64,000 nt of DNA from Vulcanococcus sp. Clear-D1 (lineage in GTDB: Bacteria > Cyanobacteriota > Cyanobacteriia > PCC-6307 > Cyanobiaceae). The notes under the pieces were generated by a model. The model had not been told where the DNA came from and did no database searches. It saw nothing but the letters and a program-made list of their open reading frames with translations. The DNA lies in contig NZ_JACVZV010000036.1 of the NCBI RefSeq assembly GCF_014654725.1, positions 117,651 through 181,650 on the forward strand, given 5' to 3'. The position numbers and the translations under genes were made by a program. Shown here in pieces: positions 47,853 through 57,745 of this stretch (within the stretch, counting starts at the first letter, position 1; the number at the start of each line of letters is the position of its first letter).

Positions 47853-48835
47853 GGATGGCGGCGGCGCTCGGTGTCGCGGTTGGCGTAGGCCGTGACGAGC
47901 CGCTGCACCAGCGGATGGCGCACCACATCGGCGGCGGTGAGCCTGCAGATGGCTACCCCCTCCACGCCTTCGAGCACCTGGGCGGCTTCAATCAGGCCGC
48001 TGAGCTGGCCGTGGGGCAGATCGATCTGGGTGGGGTCACCGGTCACCACCATGCGGGAACCTTCGCCGAGGCGGGTGAGCACCATGCGCATCTGGGCTGT
48101 GGTGGTGTTCTGGGCCTCGTCGAGGATCACGAAGGCATCGGCCAGGGTGCGGCCGCGCATGTAGGCCAGCGGCGCCACCTCGATCACATTCTTTTCGATC
48201 AAGGCGGCCGTGCGCTCCTGGCCCAGCAGGGTGTGGAGCGCGTCGTAGAGGGGGCGCAGATAGGGATCCACCTTCTGCTGCAGATCGCCCGGCAGAAAGC
48301 CGAGCCGCTCGCCGGCTTCCACGGCGGGGCGGGTGAGGATCAGCCGCTCCACACGCCGCTCCTGCAGGGCGCGCACGGCCTGCACCGCAGCCAGGAAGGT
48401 TTTGCCGGTGCCGGCAGGGCCGAGGGCCAGGGTGAGGTCGTGGCGCTCGATCGCCTCCACGTAGGCCTTTTGCTTCAGCGTGCGCGGACGCAGCAGCTTG
48501 CCGCTCTGGCTGCGGGCCAGCACTTGCTTGCCCAGTTGCTGGTGCTCCTCGCCGCGGCCGGTATCCAGGGCGGTGAGGGCGGTTTGCACATCCACCTGGG
48601 TGATCGCCTGGCCCTCCTGCCAGAGGGGGCGAAGCAGTTCCACCAGGCCAGCGGCTCGCTCCAGCTGATTGGGGCGGCCGCGCAAGTGCAATGACAAACC
48701 CCGCAGCACCAACGAAGCACCAGTCAGGGCTTCGAGGCGATGCAGGGTGGTTTCAGCCTCCCCAGCCAACGCCATAGCGGCGTCTTGGTCGGGGAGATCG
48801 ATCGTGAAGGTGGTGAGGGTGTCAGCCCCGGACAT
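47849..48835 (-). CDS. phoH: PhoH family protein
   Basis: LALGPAGTGKTFLAAVQAVRAL, ILTRPAVEAGERLGFLPGDLQQKVDPYLRPLYD, VILDEAQNTTTAQMRM, VVTGDPTQIDLP. Confidence 0.95.
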   Translation of the reverse strand: MSGADTLTTFTIDLPDQDAAMALAGEAETTLHRLEALTGASLVLRGLSLHLRGRPNQLERAAGLVELLRPLWQEGQAITQVDVQTALTALDTGRGEEHQQLGKQVLARSQSGKLLRPRTLKQKAYVEAIERHDLTLALGPAGTGKTFLAAVQAVRALQERRVERLILTRPAVEAGERLGFLPGDLQQKVDPYLRPLYDALHTLLGQERTAALIEKNVIEVAPLAYMRGRTLADAFVILDEAQNTTTAQMRMVLTRLGEGSRMVVTGDPTQIDLPHGQLSGLIEAAQVLEGVEGVAICRLTAADVVRHPLVQRLVTAYANRDTERRRHP

Positions 48836-48847
48836 GGGGGCTCAGCC

Positions 48848-49237
48848 TCAGGCTTCGGCGGCGTCTTCGGCGGGGGCTTCTGCGGCAGCGGCAGCTTCAG
48901 CAGCCTTGGCTTCGGCGGCTTCCTTGGCGGCCTGCTTAGCAGCAGCGTCGCGGGCAGCAGCTTGCTTCTTCTGGCCGATCACCACGGAAGGACGCACCTT
49001 CTTCTCAACCAGACCGCCGCGCTCGAGCAGGGTGAGCACGCTGTCGGTGGGCTGAGCACCCTGTGCCAGACGGGCACGGATGGCTTCGGTGTCGAGACGG
49101 GTCTCTTTGGTGCGGGGGTTGTAGAAGCCCAGCTCCTCGAGGGGGCGACCGTCGCGGCGGGAGGTGCTGTTGCAGGCCACGAGGCGGAAGCTCGCTTCCC
49201 GCTTCTTACCGAACCGCTTCAGGCGGAGCTTGATCAT
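48848..49237 (-). CDS. rpsP: 30S ribosomal protein S16 with Ala-rich C-terminal tail
   Basis: [41 protein letters not shown]; start corrected to 49237. Confidence 0.96.
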   Translation of the reverse strand: MIKLRLKRFGKKREASFRLVACNSTSRRDGRPLEELGFYNPRTKETRLDTEAIRARLAQGAQPTDSVLTLLERGGLVEKKVRPSVVIGQKKQAAARDAAAKQAAKEAAEAKAAEAAAAAEAPAEDAAEA

Positions 49238-49334
49238 CGTGGCCTTGCCTTGCTGACTGGATAAGGGGTGCGTGATCCGTTGGGAGGCGGAATCGCGCGC
49301 CAAACGACCACAATACTCTTCGGGGTGAACCCCC

Positions 49335-50801
49335 TCAGAGCTCCCCGAAGCCTTTGCGCTTCTTGGCCGGTTTGGGCGCTTTGGGCATGCCGCCGCCGCC
49401 ACGGCCCGGGCCACCCATTCCGGGCATGCCGCCCATCCCAGGCATCCCGGGAAAGCCACCGCCCATCCCAGGGAAGCCGCCCATGCCGGGCATGCCGCCA
49501 CCGCGCGTCATCTGCTGCATGAAGCCGCGCATCTGCTGGAAGTTCTGGAGCACCTTGTCCACATCCGCCGAGGTGTGACCGCTGCCACTGGCGATGCGGC
49601 GCCGGCGGGAGGGGTTGGCGGCCAGCAGATCCGGATCGCGCCGCTCGGCCTCGGTCATCGAGCTGATCATCGCCTCGATCTTCTTGAGCTGCTCCTCGCC
49701 CTGCTTGAGCATGCCGTCGTCGATCTTGTTCATGCCGGGGATCAGCTTCATCAGGCCCCCGAGCGAACCCATGCGCTTGATCAGGCGCATCTGCTGCACG
49801 AAGTCCGAGAAGTCGAAGGTGGCTTCCTGGAGCTTCTGCTGCATCTTGGCCACATCGGCCAGCTCCACCTCCTTCTGGGCCTTCTCCACCAGGGTGAGCA
49901 CGTCGCCCATGCCGAGGATGCGACTGGCCATCCGCTCGGGGTGGAAGGGCTGCAGCGCCTCCACCTTCTCGCCGGTGCCGATGAACTTGATCGGCGCGCC
50001 ACTCACCTTGCGGATCGAGAGGGCGGCGCCACCACGGGAGTCGCCGTCGAGCTTAGTGAGCACGGCGCCCGTGATGCCCACTTGATCGTGGAAGGCGCGG
50101 GTGAGTTCGGCGGCCTCCTGGCCGATCATCGAATCCACCACCAGCAGCACCTCATCGGGGCTGCAGGCCTCCCGGATCCGCACCATCTCCTCCATCATCG
50201 ACTCGTCGATCTGGAGGCGACCGGCGGTGTCCACCAGCACCGTGTCGAAGCCTTCGGCCTTGGCCTTTTCGATGCCGGCGGCGGCGATCGCTTCCGGCTT
50301 GGCGTCAGTGCCGAGGCTGAATACCTCCACGCCGATCTGCCCGCCCAGCGTTTTCAGCTGATCGATGGCCGCAGGGCGATACACGTCGGCGCCCACCAGC
50401 AGCGCCTTGCGGCCTTGTTCCTTGAGGTGCAGGCCGAGCTTGGCGGTGGCGGTGGTTTTACCGGCGCCCTGCAGGCCGGCCATCAGCACCACGGAGGGCT
50501 CGCCCGGTTTGCCGCCCGCAGCAAGAGGGGCATTTTCGCCGCCCATGGTGTCCACGAGCTGCTCGTGCACCACCTGGATGAACTTCTGATCCGGGCTGAT
50601 GCCGCGCACCACTTCGGTGCCGAGGGCCTTCTTGCGGACTTCGTCCACAAAGTCCTTCACCACCGGCAGGCTTACGTCGGCCTCCAGCAGGGCCCGGCGC
50701 ACCTCCTTCAGGGCGCCGTCCACATTGCTTTCGCTGATCGAGCCCTGGCCGCGCAGGTTCTTGACCGCGTCTTCAAACCGCTGGGAAAGCTCGTCGAACA
50801 T
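49335..50801 (-). CDS. ffh: Signal recognition particle protein Ffh
   Basis: [50 protein letters not shown]; Met-rich M domain. Confidence 0.97.
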   Translation of the reverse strand: MFDELSQRFEDAVKNLRGQGSISESNVDGALKEVRRALLEADVSLPVVKDFVDEVRKKALGTEVVRGISPDQKFIQVVHEQLVDTMGGENAPLAAGGKPGEPSVVLMAGLQGAGKTTATAKLGLHLKEQGRKALLVGADVYRPAAIDQLKTLGGQIGVEVFSLGTDAKPEAIAAAGIEKAKAEGFDTVLVDTAGRLQIDESMMEEMVRIREACSPDEVLLVVDSMIGQEAAELTRAFHDQVGITGAVLTKLDGDSRGGAALSIRKVSGAPIKFIGTGEKVEALQPFHPERMASRILGMGDVLTLVEKAQKEVELADVAKMQQKLQEATFDFSDFVQQMRLIKRMGSLGGLMKLIPGMNKIDDGMLKQGEEQLKKIEAMISSMTEAERRDPDLLAANPSRRRRIASGSGHTSADVDKVLQNFQQMRGFMQQMTRGGGMPGMGGFPGMGGGFPGMPGMGGMPGMGGPGRGGGGMPKAPKPAKKRKGFGEL

Positions 50802-50870
50802 CAGATACGCAGGCGGCTGGGGGCTGGCGGCAACAGCCGCAGATGGCGCGATCGTAAAAAGGCGCCGCCC

Positions 50871-52835
50871 TCAGCCCGGTTTGAAGGCCGCCAGCAGCCA
50901 GCGTTCACCGTCGCGGGCAAACACATAGGTATTGGTGAGGCTGGTGGCGGGGGTTTGGTTCAGCACCGCGCCACTGCTGCTGCGGCGCTCATCGCTGTAG
51001 CGCAGCGTCACCTGAGCGGCGATGCGGTTGGGGCTGCGCTCACTCACGCTGAAGCTCTCCACGCTTGCTTTCACCGTTTCGGTGGCGCCGGCGCTGCGGT
51101 TGGCTTGCTCTTGGCGCTGCAGCAGCGCCACCTGGGAGCTGCGGGCGAGATCGGTGAGGGGCAGCGGTGCATTGCCTCCGGCCAGCACGGCGGCCTTGGC
51201 CTCCAGCCAGGCTTCCAGCAACTCCTGCAGTTGCGTTTCGCTCGGATCGGCGGCGGCGAGGGGGAAGCTTGGAGCCACTGATGCCGGAGGCGTTGGCGGC
51301 GCTGCGGGCGGTTGGGCTTGTTCGGCCGGCTGCACCGGCAAGGGCTGCGCCGGTTGGGTGCGGGGCCGCAGCAACAGCCAACCGCCCAGGGCGATCACCA
51401 CCACAGCAGCACCGGCGCTGGGCAGGGCCCAGCGGGGAAGGTCCGCCAGGGCGGGCATGGCCGGCAGCTGCAGGTTCGGCAGGCGCCACTGGGGGCCATC
51501 CCAGAGGTCGTCGTCCGCTTCGGTGGCAGCAGCGTCGAGAGCAGCGGGGTCCTGGCTGGTCGGCGTGGGCTCGAGGCTGAAATCTGGCCAGGCGGGCAGC
51601 TCCTGGGCCGTGTCGGCTGCTGCCGGTGCGGGCTCGGGGGCAGCGCTGCTGGTGAGCCGGCCGCGGATGCGGTCCTGTTGCTCCACGTAGGCCTGCACAT
51701 CGCGATCGGCGAACCAGGCCTCCAGGTCGGCATCGGCGTCGATGTCGCGGAAGCCAGGCAGCACCTCACGGCTCAGCCAGTCGCGGCAGTAGGCGCACAG
51801 GCGTGCCAGGGGATCGTCGCTTTGCTCGTGGGCCCATTGGCGCAGGGCTTCATCGGCGCCGGCATCGAACAGGGTCTGGGCTTGTTCCACCTGGCCAAGC
51901 AGCAGCTGCTGGCAGGCCAGGAACACGTCCATGCCGGGCTGGCCGCCCGCTTGCAGGCGCTGGAAGCCGGCATGGATGCGCTCCGGTTTGCGCTGCACGA
52001 AGCCTGAGGCCGTGAGGGCGAAGCTGGCGAGGAAATCAGCGGTGGCTGAGCCGGCCTCCGCCCAGCGGCTGAACAGATCCACCTGCTCCTGCACCGTCAG
52101 GAACTGGCGGATCTGTTTGAAGAAGGGTTGGAATTCGTCCTGGGGGAAGTCGGCATCGAGCTCGCCTTCCAGGCCACCGCGCTGCAACACCAGTTGCTCC
52201 AGCAGCCGGATCCCTTCCTGGCGAGCGGTGAGCGCCGAGAGGTCGCGGCTGATCAGATCAAGTACCCGGTAGGGCAACAGCAGCTTGAGCTCGCGCTCGA
52301 GCTGGCGTCGCTGCTCAGGCAACTGCCCCATGCGCTGCAACAGCTGCAGACCCTGCTGCAGGGTCCGGGCCGCGGCTTCGTAGCGGCGTTGGTTGCGGAA
52401 ATCAGCGGCGGCGGCCTGGCAGGCCAAGCCGGCTAACAGGGTGAGGTCGGCTTCACGGCTGCTGCCCAGGGCTGGGGCCTGGGGTGGTTGGAGGCCGCGG
52501 CTGGCGGCTTCAAAGGTTTCCTGGGCCTGGCCGGCTTCCATCAGCAGCAGCAGGCCGCCTACCTCGCGTGATGGCGGAATTTCGAGGGCGGCAATCGCGC
52601 CTTCACCCGTGTCGGCGATGGCGGTGAGTTCACGCTCGTAGCTCTGGCGGCGTTCCTCATCGCTGAGCAGCTTAGCGCTGGCCTGTAGCAGTTCGGCCCG
52701 CGCCTGCAGCGTGTCGATGGTGAAGCCTTGATCCGGCGCGCGATCCAAGCGTTGCTGCAGGGTGCGCAGCACGGTTTCACTGTCGGTGGTAGCGCTCACC
52801 CCGAGCAGACGGAAATGGTCGATCGGCAGTTCCAA
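50871..52835 (-). CDS. Ftn2/ZipN/ARC6-like cell division protein (IMS domain)
   Basis: 654 aa; J-like N-terminus MELPIDHFRLLGVSATTDSETVLRTLQQRLDRAP, TM before C-terminal IMS domain. Confidence 0.88.
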   Translation of the reverse strand: MELPIDHFRLLGVSATTDSETVLRTLQQRLDRAPDQGFTIDTLQARAELLQASAKLLSDEERRQSYERELTAIADTGEGAIAALEIPPSREVGGLLLLMEAGQAQETFEAASRGLQPPQAPALGSSREADLTLLAGLACQAAAADFRNQRRYEAAARTLQQGLQLLQRMGQLPEQRRQLERELKLLLPYRVLDLISRDLSALTARQEGIRLLEQLVLQRGGLEGELDADFPQDEFQPFFKQIRQFLTVQEQVDLFSRWAEAGSATADFLASFALTASGFVQRKPERIHAGFQRLQAGGQPGMDVFLACQQLLLGQVEQAQTLFDAGADEALRQWAHEQSDDPLARLCAYCRDWLSREVLPGFRDIDADADLEAWFADRDVQAYVEQQDRIRGRLTSSAAPEPAPAAADTAQELPAWPDFSLEPTPTSQDPAALDAAATEADDDLWDGPQWRLPNLQLPAMPALADLPRWALPSAGAAVVVIALGGWLLLRPRTQPAQPLPVQPAEQAQPPAAPPTPPASVAPSFPLAAADPSETQLQELLEAWLEAKAAVLAGGNAPLPLTDLARSSQVALLQRQEQANRSAGATETVKASVESFSVSERSPNRIAAQVTLRYSDERRSSSGAVLNQTPATSLTNTYVFARDGERWLLAAFKPG

Positions 52836-52965
52836 TCCGCCCGGTTCGCTTGGGCGTGACTGTAGTCAGGGTCTGAGGTTTTGGCCTCATCCCGCACACC
52901 GTTCGGTGATGGACCCCGTACAGTCGCCTCAGCATCAGTAGTGGCCGGACAGCCGGAAACCGCGC

Positions 52966-54075
52966 ATGACACAGGCAGATCTCGGCCAGAGCCTCGCCAG
53001 CAACGGAGCTCCAGCCTGCTCCGCTGATGTGAATGCGGTGGGCCTGCACGCTGAGCGTCTGCTCAATCTCTATCCCTCCACGCCCGCTGTGGTGAGTCGC
53101 GAGGAGGGCCTGATGCTCTATCGCGACATGACCCTGGGTCGGCGCTTTGAAGACAAGTGCGCCGAGATGTATTACCGGGGCAAGATGTTCGGCTTCGTGC
53201 ACCTCTACAACGGCCAGGAAGCCGTGAGCACGGGCGTGATCAAGGCGATGAAGATGCAGTACGACTGGTTCTGCAGCACTTATCGCGATCACGTGCACGC
53301 CCTCAGCTGTGGCGTGCCTGCCCGTGAGGTGATGAGCGAGCTGTTCGGCAAGGAAACCGGCTGCAGCAAGGGTCGTGGCGGCTCGATGCACCTGTTCTCC
53401 AAGGAGCACCACCTTCTGGGTGGTTACGCCTTTATCGGTGAGGGCATTCCGGTGGCTCTCGGCGCCGCCTTCACCAGCCGCTACAAGCGTGATGCGCTGG
53501 GCGATGCCAGCAGCGATGCGGTGACGGCCGCCTTCTTCGGCGATGGCACCTGCAACATCGGTCAGTTCTATGAGTGCCTGAACATGGCGGCGCTCTGGAA
53601 GCTGCCGATCCTCTTTGTGGTGGAGAACAACAAGTGGGCCATCGGCATGGACCACAACCGCGCCACCAGCGACCCCGAGATCTGGCGTAAAGCCGCCGCC
53701 TTCGGCATGGCTGGTGAAGAGGTGGATGGCATGGATGTGCTGGCGGTTCGTGGTGCAGCCCAGCGCGCCATCGAGCGCGCCCGCGCCGGCGAAGGCCCCA
53801 CCCTGCTGGAGTGCCTCACCTACCGCTTCCGCGGCCACTCCCTCGCCGACCCCGACGAGCTGCGCGCCGAAGCGGAGAAGGAGTTCTGGGCGCAGCGCGA
53901 TCCGATCAAGCGCCTGGCAGCTCACCTGATCGAGCACAACCTGGCCAATGCTGAAGAGCTCAAGGGCATCGACAAGGAGATCGATGCGGTGGTGGCCGAC
54001 TGCGTGGAATTCGCCTTGGCCGCACCCGAGCCCAAGCCTGAAGAGCTCACCCGCTACATCTGGGCGGAAGACTGA
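52966..54075 (+). CDS. pdhA: Pyruvate dehydrogenase E1 component alpha subunit
   Basis: [69 protein letters not shown]. Confidence 0.96.
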   Translation: MTQADLGQSLASNGAPACSADVNAVGLHAERLLNLYPSTPAVVSREEGLMLYRDMTLGRRFEDKCAEMYYRGKMFGFVHLYNGQEAVSTGVIKAMKMQYDWFCSTYRDHVHALSCGVPAREVMSELFGKETGCSKGRGGSMHLFSKEHHLLGGYAFIGEGIPVALGAAFTSRYKRDALGDASSDAVTAAFFGDGTCNIGQFYECLNMAALWKLPILFVVENNKWAIGMDHNRATSDPEIWRKAAAFGMAGEEVDGMDVLAVRGAAQRAIERARAGEGPTLLECLTYRFRGHSLADPDELRAEAEKEFWAQRDPIKRLAAHLIEHNLANAEELKGIDKEIDAVVADCVEFALAAPEPKPEELTRYIWAED

Positions 54076-54103
54076 AGCCAGCGCGCCCAGCGCTATTCAC
54101 AAC

Positions 54104-54952
54104 TCAGAGGCCGTGCAATCGGGCCTGCTCTTTCGCTGCCCTGAATACCAACGCGTGGCGCTGCACCAGCGGGATGAGATCGTCGTAGCCGCCGCCAATC
54201 ACGGTGGCTACGGGTATTGAGCGGCGCAGGCAGGCATCGAGTACCAGCCGATCACGGTTGAGCAACCCTTCGTTGCTGAGGTTGAGGCGACCTAAACGGT
54301 CGTGGCGGTGTGGATCCACGCCGGCGTTGTAGAGCACCAGATCGGGCTTCACCTGATCCAGCAGGTTGGGGATCAGATCGCCAATGGCGAGGAGGTAGTC
54401 GTCGTCTTCCAGGCCATCGTCGAGAGGGAGGTCGATATCGCTGCTTTGTTTGCGCAGCGGGAAGTTGCTTTGGCAGTGGGCGGAGAAGGTGAACACCTGT
54501 GGCTCCTCGGCAAAGATCGCAGCCGTGGCATCGCCCTGGTGCACGTCGAGATCGATCACCATCAGTTGCTGAACCAGCCCCTCCGTCAGCAGCACCCGAG
54601 ATGCCACGGCGCAGTCGTTGAAGATGCAGAAGCCGCTGCCGTGGTCGGGGTAAGCGTGATGGGTGCCGCCGGCTAAATGGCAGGCCAGTCCGTGCTGGAG
54701 CGCCAGCCGCGCCGTGAGCACGGTGCCCCCCACCGCCAGCCAGGTGCGCTGCACCAGCGGTGTGGTGGCTGGTAGCCCGATGCGCCGCTGCTCGGAAGCG
54801 GTGAGCTCGCCGCGAGCAAAGGCGTGGTGGTAGCTCCGCTCATGCACCAGTTCCAGCCAGCGGCGCGGTGCCGGCAGGGGTTTCACAAACTGATCAGCTC
54901 TCGCTAGCCCTTGCTCCTGCAACAGCTGATGCAGCAAGCGAAACTTCGCCAT
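54104..54952 (-). CDS. Histone deacetylase-like superfamily protein
   Basis: AGGTHHAYPDHGSGFCIFNDCAVA, VIDLDVHQGDATAAIF, LVLYNAGVDPHRHDRLGRL. Confidence 0.93.
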   Translation of the reverse strand: MAKFRLLHQLLQEQGLARADQFVKPLPAPRRWLELVHERSYHHAFARGELTASEQRRIGLPATTPLVQRTWLAVGGTVLTARLALQHGLACHLAGGTHHAYPDHGSGFCIFNDCAVASRVLLTEGLVQQLMVIDLDVHQGDATAAIFAEEPQVFTFSAHCQSNFPLRKQSSDIDLPLDDGLEDDDYLLAIGDLIPNLLDQVKPDLVLYNAGVDPHRHDRLGRLNLSNEGLLNRDRLVLDACLRRSIPVATVIGGGYDDLIPLVQRHALVFRAAKEQARLHGL

Positions 54953-55091
54953 CGGAAAGCGATGGCTACTGGGCAGCGGCGCCGAATAGGCCGGGTGGTA
55001 GATGAACGGGGGTCTCAGGGCGCGGTCGGCTACTCCAGGCTGTCTAGAACAGCGCGACGATCAATAGCTGGGCGCTCGCGGCTGAGTGGTT

Positions 55092-55739
55092 TCAGCGACC
55101 GCCTGTGAAGGCCAGGTGGCTGAAGCCCCACCACATCACCACAAACACGCCCACAAGGGAGGCCAGGGTGGCAATGGTTTGCAGGGCATTGGTATCGCCT
55201 TCCAACCAGCGTCTGTAGGCGCGGCTCGCGGCAGGAACCAGTAGCCATGAGGTGGCTGCAACGCAGAGGGTGTTGCTGACCAGCATCAAAGTGGCGCCGG
55301 ATGCTTTGGGGAAAAGATCGTGAAGGATCGGGGTGAGCAACATCGCTGTTGGGTACAGCGTGAGCAACACCATGAGGTTCACTTTCCACGTGGGTACCGG
55401 GCGACGAATACGGCCGGAGAGCCAACGGCCGTAGCCAATCCAGTTGGCTCTGCCCTTGAATTGAAATCCGGTTTCTTCCTCTTCCTGAATCAGCAAGCGC
55501 CGGCGCTCCGGGTCGTCGAGCCAGCTCATGCATTGCTGAGGATGATTGAACCGCATCGTGGTGCGGAACACATACTGATCGGGTCGTTCTTCAACCAGCT
55601 GGCGCTCAAGACTGATAAACCCTTCTCGCTGGCTCGCCATCTGCTTCATTCGGTCGCTGAAGCGGTAGTAGCGATCCAGGTATCTCGGATCGATGTGTTG
55701 TTCGAATTGATACTCGAATGACCCTGCAGTTCCGTTCAT
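55092..55739 (-). CDS. ABM-domain protein with C-terminal TM region
   Basis: 215 aa; YYRFSDRMKQMASQREGFISLERQL...WLDDPERRRLL ABM-like N-terminus then TM helices; ATGA overlap with formamidase. Confidence 0.75.
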   Translation of the reverse strand: MNGTAGSFEYQFEQHIDPRYLDRYYRFSDRMKQMASQREGFISLERQLVEERPDQYVFRTTMRFNHPQQCMSWLDDPERRRLLIQEEEETGFQFKGRANWIGYGRWLSGRIRRPVPTWKVNLMVLLTLYPTAMLLTPILHDLFPKASGATLMLVSNTLCVAATSWLLVPAASRAYRRWLEGDTNALQTIATLASLVGVFVVMWWGFSHLAFTGGR

Positions 55740-56689
55740 GGGATGATCGGATCCTTGAGGTTGAGCAAGTCTCGGCGCACCATGGCATGTACGCCTTTGT
55801 TCTGGTTTACGAGTTGGGTGATGCGGATATCGCAGGCAAGGCTTGAGAAGATATAAGCCTGTTCGCGGCTCCAGCCGGTCAGCGAAGTCAGCCAATCGAG
55901 CATGCGATGGGAGGCCTGCCGAGCCGCTTCGTCGAGGTCTGTATCGAAGCCCATCGTGATCAGGTGGGTGGGCGTTAGGGCCCGCGGAGCATCCAGCGTG
56001 CGCCCTGGGTGAAGGATCAACTGGAAGCTGCCATCCATGCAGGTTTCCAGGGCTGTGACATCCATCTCACCATCCCCCTGAACGGCATGGCCATCGCCTG
56101 CTGAGAAGAGCGCGCCTTCCGTAAAGACCGGTAGGAAGAGCGATGTGCCTGCGATCAGCTCCTTGTTGTCGATGTTGCCGCCAAATTCACGTGGGGGAAC
56201 CGATGACACGCGTCCCCATTCCGGTGGTGGTGCGGTAGCCAGGACGCCGAAGAATGGTTGCAGCGGTACGTCGATTCCCCACGGCAAACGGGTGATGCCA
56301 CGGCCACGATCGATGGGAAAGGTGTTCTGGCGGGGTTGATGAAACTCATCGGGAAGGGTCCCCCGGCCTGGTCGGATCAGGTTGTAACCCCAGTCGGCAC
56401 CTAGGCGGATGTCCTCAATGCACACTTCCAGGCAATCGCCGGGTTGAGCCCCTTCAACAGCGATCGGCCCGGTCAGGATGTGGGGCCCATCCATCGGCAT
56501 CACGCTTTCGATGATGTCGCGATGGGCTGGGGCCACGATCGAGAGGTCGCCGCCCAAGTCGGCGCGGCCACCCGAGAAGGTTTCGATCTCGATGTAATCC
56601 CCTGAACGCACCTGCATGCGAGGTTCGAGATCGGCCTGCAGGTGGCCCCAGTGAACCGTGGCTGGTGTGGCTTTGAGGCTGTGTCTCAC
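55736..56689 (-). CDS. Acetamidase/formamidase family protein
   Basis: 317 aa; VHWGHLQADLEPRMQVRSGDYIEIETFSG, GPHILTGPIAVEGAQPGDCLEV, GDGHAVQGDGEMDVTALE. Confidence 0.92.
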   Translation of the reverse strand: MRHSLKATPATVHWGHLQADLEPRMQVRSGDYIEIETFSGGRADLGGDLSIVAPAHRDIIESVMPMDGPHILTGPIAVEGAQPGDCLEVCIEDIRLGADWGYNLIRPGRGTLPDEFHQPRQNTFPIDRGRGITRLPWGIDVPLQPFFGVLATAPPPEWGRVSSVPPREFGGNIDNKELIAGTSLFLPVFTEGALFSAGDGHAVQGDGEMDVTALETCMDGSFQLILHPGRTLDAPRALTPTHLITMGFDTDLDEAARQASHRMLDWLTSLTGWSREQAYIFSSLACDIRITQLVNQNKGVHAMVRRDLLNLKDPIIP

Positions 56690-57615
56690 AGGCTGCTGGG
56701 CATTCTGCGGGTGAGGTGCCGCAGCTTGCGTAGGGCTTTGAGTTCCACCTGGCGCACCCGCTCGCGCGAGACGTCGAGCATGCGGCCGATCTCGGCCAGG
56801 GTGTGGCGCTCTTCGCCTTCGAGGCCAAAGCGCAGCTCAAGCACCTGACGCTCCTGCTCGGTGAGGTGGCTGAGCCAGCGGCCCAGTTGCTCGTGGTGCA
56901 TGCCGCGCTCCACCTGATCGAGCGGCTCGGCATGGCTGTTGTCGGCGATCAGATCACCCAGGAAGCTGCGGCCTTCTTCGCCGTTCACCGGTGCATCCAG
57001 GCTGGAGGTGGTGAGGGCCTGGCGCAGCAGCGAATCCAGCTCATCGATGGGCATGTCCATCGCTTCGGCGATCTCCTTGCGGCTGGGCATGGCGCCGAGC
57101 TTGTGGGCTAGATCCAGGCTCACCTTGCGGATGGCGGTGAGGCGCTCGGAGAGGTGCACCGGCAGGCGGATCGTGCGCGACTGGCAGGCGATGGCGCGGG
57201 TCATGCTCTGGCGGATCCACCAGAAGGCATAGGTGGAGAACTTGTAGCCCCGGGTGGGGTCGAACTTCTCAACGGCCCGCTCGAGGCCAAGGGAACCTTC
57301 CTGAATTAGATCGAGCAGTTCTAGACCCTTGCCTTGATATTTCTTGGCAACGCTCACCACCAAGCGCAGGTTGGCTTTCATCATCCGTTCTTTGGAACGG
57401 CGGCCGACGCGGATAGTTTTCTTCTGCTGATCGGTATAACCGCTCTCGGGTTCCTCTTCGGTGAGGCGCATCATCGCCTGCACCTGATTGCCGAGCTCAA
57501 TTTCTTCTGCTGGGGTTAACAGCGGAACGCGGCCAATGGTGGAGAGATACCAACTAATTGGGTCACTGCCTCGGCGGCGACTGGCGCCCCCCGGCGAAAG
57601 TCCGGATGCCGTCAT
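56686..57615 (-). CDS. Group 2 RpoD-family sigma factor
   Basis: 309 aa; DPISWYLSTIGRVPLLTPAEEIELG, EGSLGLERAVEKFDPTRGYKFSTYAFWWIRQSMTRAIA, region 4 VLELRFGL...SRERVRQVELKALRKLR. Confidence 0.95.
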   Translation of the reverse strand: MTASGLSPGGASRRRGSDPISWYLSTIGRVPLLTPAEEIELGNQVQAMMRLTEEEPESGYTDQQKKTIRVGRRSKERMMKANLRLVVSVAKKYQGKGLELLDLIQEGSLGLERAVEKFDPTRGYKFSTYAFWWIRQSMTRAIACQSRTIRLPVHLSERLTAIRKVSLDLAHKLGAMPSRKEIAEAMDMPIDELDSLLRQALTTSSLDAPVNGEEGRSFLGDLIADNSHAEPLDQVERGMHHEQLGRWLSHLTEQERQVLELRFGLEGEERHTLAEIGRMLDVSRERVRQVELKALRKLRHLTRRMPSSL

Positions 57616-57745
57616 GAACCCAGTCCTGGAAGTGGGGCAAATCTCCTATGGGTTCTGCGAAAATCAATGTGATTTCAGATGCCCTTCAGCTTTCAGCAGC
57701 AAAACCACACACTTGTGTTGAGACTCACGTGTTGGCCAATGGTTG

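Noticed and set aside
49335-49560. [22 protein letters not shown] repeat
   Set aside because: Normal Gly/Met/Pro-rich C-terminal tail of Ffh, not a separate repeat peptide
9401-50291. HIP1 octamers GCGATCGC (e.g. 9401, 14786, 23909, 33771, 39851, 45988, 50284)
   Set aside because: Known cyanobacterial highly iterated palindrome; seen only sporadically here and not locally clustered
49575-51281. 568-aa plus-strand ORF opposite ffh
   Set aside because: Antisense shadow of ffh; His/Leu/Gly-rich nonsense sequence
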